DNA of 64,000 bases from Ophioderma brevispina (lineage: Eukaryota > Echinodermata > Ophiuroidea > Amphilepidida > Ophiodermatidae): positions 21,974 to 85,973 of the forward strand of contig JAMKCH010088132.1 of NCBI GenBank assembly GCA_023653785.1. The letters run 5' to 3'. This document shows positions 12,076 through 23,903 of the stretch, in pieces. Each line of letters opens with the position of its first letter. Positions within the stretch are counted from its first letter, which is position 1. The translations under genes and the position numbers were made by a program. The notes beneath the pieces were generated by a model. The model was not told the DNA's origin. It was given only the letters and a program-made list of their open reading frames with translations, and made no database searches.

Positions 12076-13468
12076 CTCGCAATGATACCATGATATCCTA
12101 CTGCTTGTTGAAGCTAAATGATTGTAAATCTGGTAAAAAAATCCACTGATCCATGTCAATTGCAAGATTGTATTTTTGGTGCAAGCACAATTCCTGATGC
12201 ACATTCCTCACGGGAGAGTCATTTTTTAATGTTCATGATTTGCATCACTTTGGTGACCTACTATATCATGTGTTTTATTCCTCTGTTAATGGAATAAGCA
12301 TGTGACACAGAGTAAGGTGTGAAGGGTATTAATTATGCTTGGAATTTTCTCTTGGAATGTTTTGCCATGCACAACCCGATGTCAGTGCTGGTATAGTCAA
12401 GGTTATCACACAATGTGCTAACATTTTTTTTCAACATTGCATTGATTGATTGTATCGATCAGTATTGCTGATTAAATATAATTATGCAACTGTATTTTTA
12501 TAACATGCTCAGTGCCTTTACCACTGTTCACACAATGTTTCTACTGTCTTTGAAACAATTATGACCCTGAATAGAGTGTGTAGCATATGTGGAATGCAAT
12601 CTGATACCTCAACTTAGTTTTTTATTTGAGACTGAATTATGTTATGTTAGCAACATATCTACAACAATTCTGTTGGTCGTGGTTGTTGAATTTGGCACAC
12701 ACTGTCGCTTTAACTGGCGTGAAACTTATTATGGATAGCCTATAACGTGCTCGTATTTCATCAATCTTGGGACAGCCAAAATTGACCAATCAGGTGGCCG
12801 AATTCCAATTTATGACATCATAGATCCATTTAAAATTGATAATGGCTTCAATTTAAAGGGATTTTTACTAGTTTTTCACCATTTTGAAGTCACTGTCATG
12901 AAAGGAGCTTTCCAACACTTTTGAATTATCTGAAAAACATTGTAACTAGGAAGGTTGTTTACAAATAAATTTATAATTTATCAAAGAGAAACACAAAATA
13001 ACCAGAATTTTGTGCTAGATTAACAGAGCAACCTTGAACATTACAATGCATTTCAGACTTATCAAACAGGCAGTTTCCCATGGTTTAGATTCCACATCAT
13101 ATACATAACCATGAAGAATGAGCAAAGAAAAGGTTAAAGGTCATTTTGAGTCTGACGATTCCAGAGTTAGACAATTGCTAGTAGAAAAGTCACTCGTGAA
13201 AGGCATCCAAACTCTGTTGGCTGTCATAATTGAAGATAAATCTCAAGCAGGTCTTCATTTAAGACCCTTGTTTAGAATAACATATGGTAGCTAGACTTCA
13301 ATTTAAAAAATCTGTGTTCATGATACCCTGTATTAATATATATTAAATTACCATATGGTTCATATTATTACAAATTTCTATTATAAAAATCAAAACTTTT
13401 GATTTTTAGGCACCAGTTTATGGCCCTATAAATATGTGACAGCCACATAGAAAATACAGTTAAACTTC

Positions 13469-13805
13469 TTAGAGGTGCAATAAGAGATTTCAAGTCATCC
13501 ATATTTTCTGTGATATGTAGTGATTTCATATAGATTAGACACTCAATAGATTCCCTACCTTTTATTTGGCTACTTAAAATGAAAGCAAAAGGTGATTTGT
13601 ATATGCTTATATTTCAATAGAAAACATAGGCTGAATTTCATATTTTCTCCTATAGGAAATTTCATAATTTTATGAACAAAGAAAAGAAAGAAACAGTTCT
13701 TCAGCTTAATTCTTTCAGAAGGGGATATTTTACACCAGTGCAAAAAACAGAATTTTCACATATTTAGGGACACCTGTTATTTGAAATCTCTCGTTGCACT
13801 TTTAA
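13469..13805 (-). mobile_element. TTAA-flanked MITE, family A, copy 2
   Basis: The left end is a degenerate TTAGAGGTGCAATAAGAGA and the right end CTCTCGTTGCACTTTTAA. The interior is the reverse complement of the 17.5-kb copy (TCATCCATATTTTCTGTGATATG at its left corresponds to the right side of that copy). Confidence 0.83.
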
Positions 13806-13880
13806 GTTCAGACTACTACTGCTCTATATTTATAGATAAAATGCATACCAACACAATCTACTTGAGGAAACAACGCTTTC

Positions 13881-14214
13881 TGTATTTTGGTCCCGGTTCT
13901 ATTTTCCTCTGCCCAGTGGCACAGTAGTGGCACTGAACCAGATAATACGCTTGTCTTTTGGAGGGGCGTTAAGCCATTGGTTCCATGTATTGAGAGCCAT
14001 ATCTGTACGTGTATATCACAGTCAGTTTTGAAAAGAGTAATGTGTTCTGTATTTTGATCCCGGTTCTATTTCCCTCTCCCAGTGGCACAGTAGGGCTTGG
14101 GCAACTGAAACATGATAATACGCTCTCTTTTGGAGGGGCGTTAAGCCATCGGTCCCATGTATTGAGAGCCATATCTGTACGTGTATATCACAGTCAGTTT
14201 TGAAAAGAGTAGTG
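13881..14214 (+). repeat. 167-bp tandem duplication
   Basis: Two adjacent units (13881-14047 and 14048-14214) share TCCCGGTTCTATTT, CCCAGTGGCACAGTAG, GGAGGGGCGTTAAGCCAT and a CTGTACGTGTATATCACAG block, with a few differences. The unit may derive from a short interspersed repeat. Confidence 0.85.
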
Positions 14215-15924
14215 TGAAAGGACCTCAATGGAAATGTAGAGGCTTTCTTGGGTTATCCTGGACATAGTCCAAATAACTCGAATCAAAATCTCAACTTTTG
14301 TTGATAAACTCATATTTTGAACAAATTTTTGGCACATTGTATCTTTTAGCTTTGGCTTTGTCTACTTTGTTTGGATGTGTGTGGCCCATACATTTGTCTT
14401 TATAATCCTTACTCATCTCGGCCTTTTTGTTGTTCTTAAGTATGTATGCCACCATTATTACAAAAAAAAATCACTTCAGCTTTTAGATAAAATAATCAAA
14501 ACTGCGCATTTTCATCAATGCAGTTAATACATTTGCAAAAATGTAAATGTGCCTTTACAGTCATATGACACTAACAGGAATCTTTAGCAAAAGGCTTGCA
14601 TACAAATAAAACAAAAAACATAATAATGAATCAAGCATGAAAGGCCATCCATAAACAAAAAAAAAAGTTAACTCAAAGTCAAGATCAAACTGTTTTAACA
14701 GATCGCCCATACACATATGATAATGAAGACATTTATTAATGCATACCTGAATAGTGCCCACATTATTGGATGAGAAATAGCAGGGTAGAACAATGGGCCC
14801 CATAATAGAGCAAAATGTCCTTTCACTATAGTCGATATAATATGAACACTATTTGACTAATCTCTTCAAAACCATGCACTCGTCCACTTTTTTGTTTTGT
14901 TATTTGCCATTTTTCCACATTTTGATCTTGGTAAAAATTTGTCCCAGTTTAATTTCCTTATCTTGCCAGGATATATTTCTCATCTTTGAAATTGGCAAAA
15001 TAGCCAAATTAGATGTTTTACTTGAAAGAAAATGGTAAGCATGAATATCTTTTTCCAATCTGCAACCACTGACTTTAGTAAGCTAGCACTTATCTTTACG
15101 TTGTTATCTGGGACATATTAATATTATTTTTTGGAAAAAATGTATGCCACAAAACTGATTGAGCTCAAATCGTTTTCTCGACACCATGGTTTAGTTGTCA
15201 AAATGGGTTATCAAATCTAAAACCATCAGACCAGAACAAAATATATATATAATGTGGATAAGGTCTACATTTGCGTCAAGATTAAAATAGCCTTTTTGAG
15301 GGTAATGGAACACATAAAACATGCAGGGCATAATTGTCCACAGAATGTGGAATTTGTTTTTGTCATTGATCTCATCTCGTAATTATGCATAGAATTCCAT
15401 TTTTCAAGTACTCAAGAGGTATCTACTAGTATATTTTCTATGTGGCTGACACACACAATCTGTATGAATTTTGTTATACTTATCAGCAAATAATCAATAC
15501 TTAATTGGATAATCATATCAGTATGATAATAGATTTTCTTCATGGTTGTCATAAGTATGTGTAATTCGTCAAAATTGATCAGTATGCTCTCGTTCATCAA
15601 TGGCCACAGACAAGGCCATCAAGATAAAAAAAATGAGTGGCATACGTTTTGTAGTTACTGTACAAATGGTGAATATTTTAAATTATCATTACTATTGCAA
15701 ATAGATAAAGAGTGCAACGGCTGTCGTATACAAAAGGAAATCTGACTCGGGTTACCCGATGCAAGCAGTGTACGCTTACATGCACAAATTTTCGTTAAAT
15801 TTTGCATTAAGCCGCTGACTACAGTTACAGTGCAAATCTGACTAATTTAACCAACACCAATGTGGATATACAGGCAGCCAGTGATACAGACACTTGCTTA
15901 CAATCTTGTTCAGAAGTCAATCCA
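14215..15924. other. Probable 3' UTR and downstream flank of the FRMD-like gene
   Basis: It follows the stop codon on the minus strand and contains only short open frames. The poly-A site could not be fixed; a minus-strand AATAAA is present at 14737-14732. Confidence 0.4.
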
Positions 15925-16505
15925 TCATTCAAATTTGTTAGTAAGCATCTGTAAGTGAGCCGAGATAAACTGCTTCGTTGGTTCGTAGCACGTATTGGTG
16001 AACTGTTGGTAGCCGCTGAGAACCCACGCTCTTGACGGCGCATAGTAAGTCGACTCAAAGTTCTGACCGACCGGCGACTGCCGGAACGGCTCGAAAGCCG
16101 TGATACTTGATTCGTAGAGGATTACTGAGGTCAGAACAAAGAGAATCAGTGCTAGGAGTATCCCGTATAAGAGCAGCTTGGTGACAAATCGCAACCAGGA
16201 CACTGTGTTGTGCTTTTTAGTCTTTTTGTATTCTTGCACTGGTGGCAACGTGGCCACGTCTACGTGGTTATTATTTGGCAATTGGCATTCCGTCATCTGC
16301 TGTTCCTGTTGCGTCACCGTAACCTCTTCGATCACCATTTCCCTCTCGCCGCCATCCCTGGTCTTGTTCCTCTCATTCAAGGCATCTACCATGTCTTCGG
16401 ACTCCAAAAGGGCCTGGTTGGAGCCGGTGGTGCTCTCTGAGGGCGCTTTTTCAAATGTCATGGGGAGTTCCTCGATTTTCTCTGGTGTGGACGGTAATGA
16501 GTCTC
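15925..16505 (-). CDS. FRMD5-like: FRMD3/FRMD5-like gene, last coding exon: acidic linker, transmembrane helix, conserved C-terminal tail and stop
   Basis: This 581-nt exon starts after acceptor CTCACCTTTCAG (2 bases plus 193 codons) and ends in TGA at 15927-15925. It encodes residues 105-296 of the visible product. An acidic, Gln- and Asn-rich linker is followed by a Lys-rich flank (YKKTKKHN). One strongly hydrophobic helix spans about residues 208-233 (KLLLYGILLALILFVLTSVI). A 63-residue tail contains FRQSP, then STYYAPSRAWV. FRMD3 and FRMD5 end the same way, with one C-terminal helix followed by a conserved [IF]RQ[TS]P...Y..P...W segment. A LEM-domain protein (emerin/LAP2) was considered because of the terminal helix, but the upstream exons exclude it. 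The nearest minus-strand AATAAA noticed is about 1.2 kb downstream at 14737-14732, so the 3' end is uncertain. Confidence 0.9.
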
Positions 16506-17039
16506 CTGAAAGGTGAGAACCTAAGTAATAGAACAGGAAGAAATTGCATTGAAGATAAAAAAAATGAGTGTAGTGTTACAAGGTACTATATAATGATTCC
16601 TTCAAGTTGGATAGAGAGAATGAGCGGAAACTAATGAGGTTCTGGGTGAAGGGGTTATGGTAGCAGCCAGCACCAATGGGGTGTTGGACTATTTCTCCCC
16701 AAATAAAAATAATATTTGCCATATTACACCTCATATTTTGAGATAATGTGTCCAAGATGAATTTTTTTTTTGGACTTTTCAATCCTATTCAAAATCAGTG
16801 TATCATGCAGGGGCTGACATGTCAAGTTTTGAATGGAAAAATGGTTTCATGTTGATGCTTTTTCTCCCCACTGGGTCTTAGAGGTAGAGTACATGATGGT
16901 TATGTAATACAACATTCAACCATGACCAAAAATATAAATAAGACACTAAAATCAACCTTCATAATTTGTTTTGATGCAATAGTACAAAATACTCTGCAAA
17001 AATGAATCTAGATGATCTTTGAATTAAATGTCTTGACTC

Positions 17040-17400
17040 ATCTTAAGTCCCCTACCCAGATATAATAATCACCAAATTTAGTTGATATTGAAACCTGACT
17101 TTTAATATGAATGCACTTTACAATATACCTAACTAAATCATCAATTACCTCATTTGACCCTGGATGACCTTTAACTTAAAATATCTCATATCAATTCAGG
17201 TCCCTCTAACTAAAGATTACAGTCACCAAGTTTAGCTATTTTTGAATCTGACTTCCTAGTTTACATTTTACCTAACCAATGATATTATTTGACCTCTGAC
17301 ATGAACTTTTGACTCATTTTGGGACCCCTCCCAAAAGAATACTGCCACATATTTTATAAATGACAATAACCCAATTGACCAGTGGCGTAAATTTCTTTAT
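17040..17400. repeat. Interspersed repeat of the TGACCTCTGACATGA / GACCTTTAACTT type
   Basis: Several short phrases such as TGACCCTGGATGACCTTTAA and CAGTCACCAAGTTTAGC alternate with spacer. Similar phrases occur at 18760-18850, 26180-26330 and 62380-62650. It is probably an old dispersed repeat. Confidence 0.4.
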
Positions 17401-17542
17401 GACATGGGGGGGGGATGATGAAAAGTTATGAATGAAATGGGGTTTGCTGAAAAGATCCATTACTTGCACATGTGCTAAAAAATTTGCCATTTAGAAGCTA
17501 AAATCATTAAATATAATTGTAATTAGAACAAAATGACAGCAA

Positions 17543-17900
17543 TTAAAGGTGCAACGAGAGATTTCAAATAACAGGTGTTCCGAAAAAATGTGAAAATTCT
17601 GATTTTGGCCCTGGTGTAAAGCTTTATATGAAAAATATCCCATCTGTAAGAATTAAGCTGAGAACTGTTTCTTTGGTACAAAAAATTTGAAATTTCTAAT
17701 TTCGTATAGGAGCAAATACGAAATTCAGCCTATGTTTTCTATTGAAAAATATGCATATACAAATCACCATTTGTTTTCATTTTAAGTTATTTCTGTGACC
17801 AAATAAAAAGGTAGGGAATCTATTATGTTTCTAATCTATATGAAATCACTACATATCACAGAAAATGTGGATGACTTGAAATCTCTCGTTGCACCTTTAA
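17543..17900 (+). mobile_element. TTAA-flanked MITE, family A, copy 3 (best preserved)
   Basis: A 358-bp element with near-perfect inverted ends (TTAA then AGGTGCAACGAGAGATTTC, mirrored at the right). TTAA lies outside the repeat on both sides, as expected for a TTAA target duplication of the piggyBac/Kolobok type. It sits in the intron between the two last coding exons. No coding capacity. Confidence 0.88.
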
Positions 17901-18584
17901 CATGTTACCCCACCACTGTCGAACAAACACTGTTTTTAATGCATTCAGTGTTTTTAAATCAGTGAGTCTATATTTTCCCATATAATAACTACGCTAAACC
18001 ACTCCCCTTTGTGGAGAAAAAACTGCTTGCCTATGGCATGTTGTATGCGAGTTCAGTGAACTGAAAATTCACCTTTCCCACTTTTACTTTTTATTATCTT
18101 ATTATTTGCTTACTGCAGTTCTAAGAATTGGGTTATGACCAGTTTTGTTGTAAATCATTTCAGAAGAGCGAAAAAAAAAAAAAAAAAAAAACTTCTTGTC
18201 ATATCACTTGCAGGGTATGTTAGGATACCTGTACTTGTTACATACATGCAAAAATCTGATTTTTGATGATTTTTTCGATTTTCTGATTTAGCAAATCACT
18301 GATAGTGTCTTTAACATGTTATCCCAACACTGTCGAACAAACACTGTTTTTAATGCATTCAGTGTTTTTAAATCAGTGAGTCTATATTTTCCCATATAAT
18401 AACTACGCTAAACCACTCCCCTTTGTGGAGAAAAAACTGCTTGCCTATGGCATGTTGTATGCGAGTTCAGTGAACTGAAAATTCACCTTTCCCACTTTTA
18501 CTTTTTATTATCTTATTATTTGCTTACTGCAGTTCTAAGAATTGGGTTATGACCAGTTTTGTTGTAAATCATTTCAGAAGAGCG
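17896..18584 (+). repeat. 276-bp direct duplication with a 20-A junction
   Basis: 17896-18171 and 18309-18584 are nearly identical (two differences seen, both close to the left end). Between them lie A20 and a 117-bp segment ending ATCACTGATAGTGTCT. Both copies start at a TTAA: the first after MITE family A, the second after a different TTAA-type end (also seen inverted at about 25711). Confidence 0.9.
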
Positions 18585-18993
18585 AGTGTTTTGTACCATG
18601 CATGGGCATACTATAAACAAGCACAGACATAACAGAGTGGGAGCCGAATTATGCACCTGTCAATCAAGTACTTGCTCACCGTGGTTGTTGTCATGTGTGG
18701 TTGTTATTTTAGGGAAATCAGGGAATTTGTGCATCAGTGGTGTGACACTTTACAAGCCAAAACTGACAATGACCATGTTTGACCCCTGAATAACCACTGA
18801 CCCTGAAATTTGTGACTTATCTCAGAACTTCTACCCAAAGATAATTGCCACCAACAATGCCTGATACTCAAGATAACTTCTTTAGATAGCAACAGCAGAA
18901 GCTCTACTTGATTTAAATCCAAATATCCCAAAATTAAAAAATGCATTTTCCTGGAATCAGAAGTGTTTTTAAAATGAAAGAAAGGAGTGATAC

Positions 18994-19073
18994 CTTCATC
19001 CATACTATCACTTGGTGGGTTGTTGGCATCTCTACATGACCTCACCCTCCTGGGTCGGATTAATGGTGGACTC
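18994..19073 (-). CDS. FRMD5-like: FRMD3/FRMD5-like gene, linker exon
   Basis: This 80-nt exon (1 + 78 + 1) has acceptor CATTTTAG and donor GTATCA. It encodes a basic stretch, SPPLIRPRRVRSCRDAN, then an acidic Ser-rich stretch (residues 78-103). The split codons AG|G and G|GA join it to the exons on either side. FRMD5 has a comparable Arg- and Ser-rich linker after its FERM-adjacent region, but the sequence here is too diverged to align. The cluster of basic residues next to Ser could be a phosphorylation or 14-3-3-like site, which is speculation. Confidence 0.83.
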
Positions 19074-19344
19074 CTAAAATGTAAAATAAAGCATTAGGAA
19101 GAAGAGCATTAACAAAGACAAATGTCTGAATATGTTAAATAACAACAGGATATCCAATTTTTATTACAATTTTCCCCCAAAACAGAGGAAAAATTACAAG
19201 TAAACCCCAACTTGTGGGAGATTTATTGAATTAAAATTAAGATTCTAAATAGAGATATGCCACTCAATCAAACCAGTGGATTGCTGGTTGTACCTAATAA
19301 GCTCAGTGGATATGGTGCTTTTTTGTTGAATTATGAGAATGTAG

Positions 19345-19810
19345 CAGTGGCGGATAGCAGTGTCAGCAGCTGCTGACAGGGCCCCCCTAAAATATTGCTC
19401 TCAGGGCCCCCCTCAGACACCTCTAGTCGCACTAAAGTGCAACATTGTGTTGCGAAAGCGAGCTAAAGAGCCCCACCCAGGGCCGTACGCAGGATTTATT
19501 TTGGGGGGGTGCGGGACTTCGAAAAAGTGGACCTTTTTTCAAAAAAGTGGACTTTTTTGGTAAAAGTGGGCCTAACCCCCTTAAAATGGTCCTTTTATGG
19601 ACTTTTTGAACATTTCACCACCAAAAAGTGGACTTTCTTGACAATACTTCTCTAAATTTTGGACCTTTTTATCAAAAAATTCACCAAAAAGTGGACCTTT
19701 TTCCCCTTTTGTGGAATTTGGGGGGTGCAACCGCACCCCCCCCCCCCTGCGTACGTGCCTGGCCCCACTTTAAGCTGCTGACAGGGCCCTTTTCCTTAAA
19801 TCCACCACTG
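19345..19810 (+). mobile_element. hAT-type non-autonomous element with a perfect 8-bp target duplication
   Basis: The ends are CAGTGGCGGAT and ATCCACCACTG (inverted, one mismatch). The bases immediately outside are GAATGTAG on both sides (19337-19344 and 19811-19818). An 8-bp duplication with CAG.GG..-type ends is diagnostic of hAT transposons. Internal subterminal copies of GCTGCTGACAGGGCCC occur near each end. A second element (19477-19762) is inserted in it, so the original was only about 170-180 bp. It lies in the intron between the exons at 21704-21772 and 18994-19073. Confidence 0.88.
19477..19762 (+). mobile_element. Terminal-inverted-repeat element nested in the hAT element, with 6-bp target duplication
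   Basis: A 286-bp element whose ends are CCAGGGCCGTACGCAGG and CCTGCGTACGTGCCTGG (15 of 17 positions complementary). CCCCAC occurs directly outside both ends (19471-19476 and 19763-19768). The interior repeats the phrase AAAAGTGGACTTTTT several times. A diverged second copy lies at 33195-33452. The superfamily is not certain. Confidence 0.85.
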
Positions 19811-20088
19811 GAATGTAGACTGGTACAATGGTATGTTGGAATTGTATGGTACAATAATTTAACAAAAACTCAAACAGCATTTTTTATTTCATAATAGATT
19901 TTCCCAATAATTACATGTTCTACAGATTTTATACAGCTAGAAAGTAATTACTAAAAGAGGATTACCTGAAAGCTTGAGGACAAACTGTGTTAATATAAGT
20001 AAAAGACTTGCGCGACTAGACTACATGCTAACCACTACATTTATTGCATGAAATTAGTGTCTCATGGGCCAGGTGGTGCTATGTATCA

Positions 20089-20480
20089 AATATGTATATT
20101 TATTAATCTTTCCCTGGAGATGGCCAGCACATGTTAGTGTTGCAAAAAAAAACATGTGCGCTTGGCTGGATTTGAACCGGAGACCTTCGTATTACTAGCA
20201 CAACGATCTTGCCAACCGAGCTATCAAGACAGGGTTGGTAGAGGAGCGATAGATATTATCTATATAGGTGTTAGGTCTGAAAGGTGTCCTTCACTTTCCT
20301 AGCGGACAGTATCAGAATGGTGTATTTACATAAAATATGCAATTTATATTTTTTGAAATTTTAACTACTTAGTTCTCCAAGTAGACAAGGATGTATATTT
20401 ATTAATCTTTCCCTGGACATGGCCAGCGCACATTAGTGTTGAAAAAAAAACAAAACAAACATGAGCGCTTGGCCAGACAA
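20089..20480 (-). mobile_element. tRNA-derived SINE, possibly a dimer
   Basis: On the minus strand, 20245-20155 forms a tRNA-like head: an A-box-like TAGCTCGGTTGGC, a 5-bp anticodon stem around loop CTAGTAA, and a B-box-like GGTTCAAATCC. The segment with TTATTAATCTTTCCCTGG, then the CATGGCCAGC block and GCGCTTGG, occurs twice (20093-20168 and 20393-20473), as in a dimeric or twice-inserted SINE. T-stem and acceptor mismatches argue against a functional tRNA. Confidence 0.55.
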
Positions 20481-21703
20481 CTATGTGTCAAAATAGTATA
20501 TGGGCATTTGTACACAGTTAAGGGATCAACCTATTGTTTTGTTGATGTTGTTCAATATCGCCAAACTTATTTTTTAACGATTTTCATAGAAGTCAATTAA
20601 AGACATTTTATTATCAACAGGGGCCATAAAACCAATTCCATTGCAAAATCATGACTATCATTGTTACAAGATGGCCTTTGGCTGCCTTGTTCGGTTTCTG
20701 ATGGGATCTTTCTTTCTGTCAACACTTCAACTGCCTGTAGCTCAGCCATATGATTTGACATATTCTGACCAACTTTACACCAAATGACCGCTGTGTCATC
20801 CCATTCATGTCGTATTACCTTGACCCATCTGACCTTTGACCTGCCCACAGGCATCAGATATGTAATTTAATTGCAAGTAAAGGTGTGCCATCAGAAATCA
20901 TCAACTCTGGGAGTTGAGCGGTTGGTATATGCCCAAAATATGCCAATTTTTCCCCTAACACCCAGAGCCCCTAAAGAAAGCCACCCCCGTGGGCATGCGC
21001 CTGCTAAGTGTGTCACCATTGGACCATAGAGATAGATAAAGAACTGATGGCCATCTTGAATCAACAAGCTCACTGGAGGACGCTTAGATGTTACTGAAAG
21101 AGCCCATTATATGTAAACCTTACAGCATGGAAAAATTAACTTTCTTGTTGATTTCACCAGGTGACTCTTGGTTATAAAATGATCCTCAGACATCCAAGAA
21201 CATCAGGCATGTGGTTTGTTCAGAAAGTTTACCATCGCAAAAATAAGCCACAATGTTTTATGCAGCTTTTCAATATGGCTTCCAAAATAGCGTGGGCTTA
21301 TATTATGTTCATAGTTACTCAGACGAGCGTGACGTTGTTAACACAGTAGAAGTGGACAGTTCTAATATTTTTATTATTAATATGAACTTTTACTTTGGTA
21401 GGTACGAAACAGAGTTTCCAACACGCTCGTTTTTATCATTGGTAATCAGCAACAAGTTACATCACCATAACCCTTATGGGTCTCATGTTATCGCGTTCAC
21501 AAGATTGTGTTGGACGCCGCCGCCGTCGCCTTGACTGATAGCATAATCCCCCTTCTGCTTTTCAAGCCAGGGGGATAAAAATAAGTTGTTCAAGCCCATT
21601 CTAAAAAGTTAACCGGGAACAGCCCAGAGTCCTTGTATTGGACACTGCTATAACAACCATAATACAACCATGTCAAAATCTCAATTTCTAGGCATACACA
21701 TAC

Positions 21704-21772
21704 CTGGCAAATGGTGGTTCCTCCCTTGATAACATCTGACTTGTCTCTAGAGCTTCTTTCTGAGTCCGACCA
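21704..21772 (-). CDS. FRMD5-like: FRMD3/FRMD5-like gene, exon encoding the middle of the FERM-adjacent segment
   Basis: This 69-nt exon (1 + 66 + 2) has acceptor CTGTCTTGCAG and donor GTATGTG. Spliced in phase it reads SGRTQKEALETSQMLSREEP and on (residues 54-73), aligning with the SGR.AKEV.E.S..I.REPPE block of FRMD5 and FRMD3. A different frame of the same stretch is also open and begins QWSDSERSS, but it does not fit the neighbouring phases and has no family resemblance. The agreement of splice sites, phase and conserved block makes this one of the safest assignments in the window. Confidence 0.88.
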
Positions 21773-22144
21773 CTGCAAGACAGACAGTACACTTATTAGA
21801 AGGCTAAATTGTAATACATAGAGAATAAAAGATAGGATTTGTTGTTTTGCATATCTAATATTGTGTTATATTAGATGGGCAGTCCAATATTTGGAGTGGT
21901 TGATGCATGCTGGAGCAGCTGGTATCCACTTGCATTTTTACAACAGATACAAGATAACTTTCATCAGTCCTTCAGTCATGAAGTTAACATTGCATTTTGA
22001 GATGTTGCCTAAGTGCATGGTTTGATTGGGGTTGGGTAAGGTTTTGGTGGGTTGGGTATGATTGATGGATTGGGTAGAGTTGAATGAAATGGAGTGGGAT
22101 AGGTGGGTTGTATGCATGGGTGGGTAGGTTTTGGATGGATTGCA

Positions 22145-22501
22145 TTAAAGGTGCAACGAGAGATTTCAAATAACAGGTGTCTCTAAAAATATGAAAATTC
22201 TGATTTTTGCACTGGTGCAAAGCTTTCTATCAAAAATATCGCCATCTGAAAGGATTAAGCTGAGAACTGTTTCTTTGGTACCAAAATTTTGAAATTTCTA
22301 ATTTCGTATAGGAGCAAATACGAAATTCAGCCTGTGTTTTCTATTGAAATATGAGCATATACAAATCACCTTTTGTTTTCATTTTAAGTTATTTCTGTTG
22401 CCAAATAAAAAGTAGAGAATCTATTGCATGTCTAAATTATATGAAATTACTACATATCACAGAAAATATGGAAGACTTGAAATCTCTCGTTGCACCTTTA
22501 A
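22145..22501 (+). mobile_element. TTAA-flanked MITE, family A, copy 4
   Basis: A 357-bp copy closely matching the 17.5-kb copy from end to end, with TTAA at both edges. It lies in the intron between the exons at 23254-23325 and 21704-21772. A G- and T-rich low-complexity tract directly precedes it (22020-22144). Confidence 0.88.
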
Positions 22502-23253
22502 AGCACATTAGCAACCAAAAACAAATTCTATTGGCTGAACTAAAACAACAGGCTGATCAATATCAGCTGTGCATGGAGATGTGAATGAAGGGGTCAGCAC
22601 TGGCCTTCAGTCACGTTTGTAATTATTGCATTTTCACATACTTTTTTTCCTTTTTACATTAAAATTTTCATTCTGTATAGCATTCTTTTTAACTACAAAA
22701 TATAATCAATATTGTATGAAAAATGATAAATTGCTATTTTTTTTTTATTATTTCAAAACCGCCGGAGTCAGAGAATCACCTCCACCATACAAGTTATTTT
22801 GAATTTTATGTATGAATAAAAGCACAAAGTTTTTGTAAAAACTGGTAAAAATAGACATCTTTAAGAAAAAACATTTGCCATCAATGAAATTTCATAAAAT
22901 TTACACATAGAATTTACACAGTCAGTGTAATAAATAATCCATATTAGTTGTAATAAATAATCCATATTAGTTGTCAAAACAGTGTCATCATTTATCTTTT
23001 TTGTTTGGCTTTAACAGAATAAATGAGACCCATACAGCTGTGACCTTTGATTTCATTAACATACGAAGGTCTGCATATTGCATCTATGATCCAAATTCGG
23101 TTATAAAGTATTTACAGTTTTTGACCTGCCAAAAATTTCACGTAACTTCAAAATCCAGATAGAGAGGCAGGCAGACAGAATGACTGACTGATTAGTGTCT
23201 TCCTGAACTATTCTGTCAACACCAAAAGTAAAATCCTGGTTATACCCACTTAC

Positions 23254-23325
23254 CTGAATCTGAACTTGCTTCCTCTGAAGAAACCCCCAGAGCTATGAAT
23301 GGACACGTCGCTACCCCTTCTGAAC
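23254..23325 (-). CDS. FRMD5-like: FRMD3/FRMD5-like gene, exon encoding the start of the FERM-adjacent segment
   Basis: This 72-nt exon (1 + 69 + 2) sits between acceptor TTCTGGCAG and donor GTAAGT. It encodes residues 31-53 of the visible product: a basic and Ser-rich stretch followed by FFRGSKFRF, which continues as SGR in the next exon. The block FFxGS[KR]FR[FY]SG[RK] opens the FERM-adjacent region of protein 4.1, FRMD3 and FRMD5 and follows the FERM lobe directly, so the exon order makes sense. In protein 4.1 this region is a site of regulatory phosphorylation; here that is only inference from its Ser and Arg content. Its phase fits the exon 33.8 kb upstream and the one 1.5 kb downstream. 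Confidence 0.88.
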
Positions 23326-23683
23326 CTGCCAGAACATTACGCAAAAACAACTGATCAGGACCTTACATATAGTTGTACTGGCCATGCCATGCTGACCAAA
23401 ACAAATCAATACCAAGTGAAATTAAAAGTTGATGTGATCCAAGCATAGGTGGTGATGTGCATGTGAGCAAAATAGAAAAAAAATGTTATGTTGAAAGCAA
23501 AATTAGACTACATTCAACATTATGAAGTGGTCATTATAGAGCTAGAGACCTGTTTTAAACACTGCTCTGAGGTACCCTCGGTTTGTTCTTTTGCATGGAA
23601 TGAGGCTTGCCAACACACATGCTGGCTAAGTTGGGTCACACACTCCATGCGAGCATTATTCCGGGAGGCTCAGTCTACATTTT

Positions 23684-23903
23684 GAGGGTATGAGGATGTT
23701 CAACAGGAGTATCTGTAACCTGACCCACCTGACACACTTTTTTCAATTTTTTTCTGACACACTTATGAATTCGGAAACCTTAACGGAATAAACATGTGAT
23801 TTATTCTGTGAAGGGTTTCCAAATTCATAGGTGTGTCAGAAAAAAAGTGTGTCAGATGGGTCAGGTTATGGAAACTCCCATGTTCAACCCTCATACCACT
23901 CCT
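23684..23903. mobile_element. Foldback (palindromic) MITE
   Basis: The left arm TAACCTGACCCACCTGACAC (from 23716) is mirrored by GTGTGTCAGATGGGTCAGGTTA ending at 23868. The complementarity extends outwards, more loosely, to about 23684 and 23903. The loop itself contains a second inverted pair around TTTATTC. It lies just upstream of the exon at 23254-23325. Confidence 0.75.

Larger units (their letters stand above)
9511..13468. other. No gene recognised apart from mobile elements
   Basis: It holds the family C fragment and the SINE at 11742-12075. The remainder is AT-rich with only short open frames. Confidence 0.45.

Noticed and set aside
15925..16505. LEM-domain protein (emerin/LAP2) for the last exon
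   Set aside because: A single C-terminal helix fits, but the upstream exons encode FERM and FERM-adjacent motifs, and no LEM domain was found.
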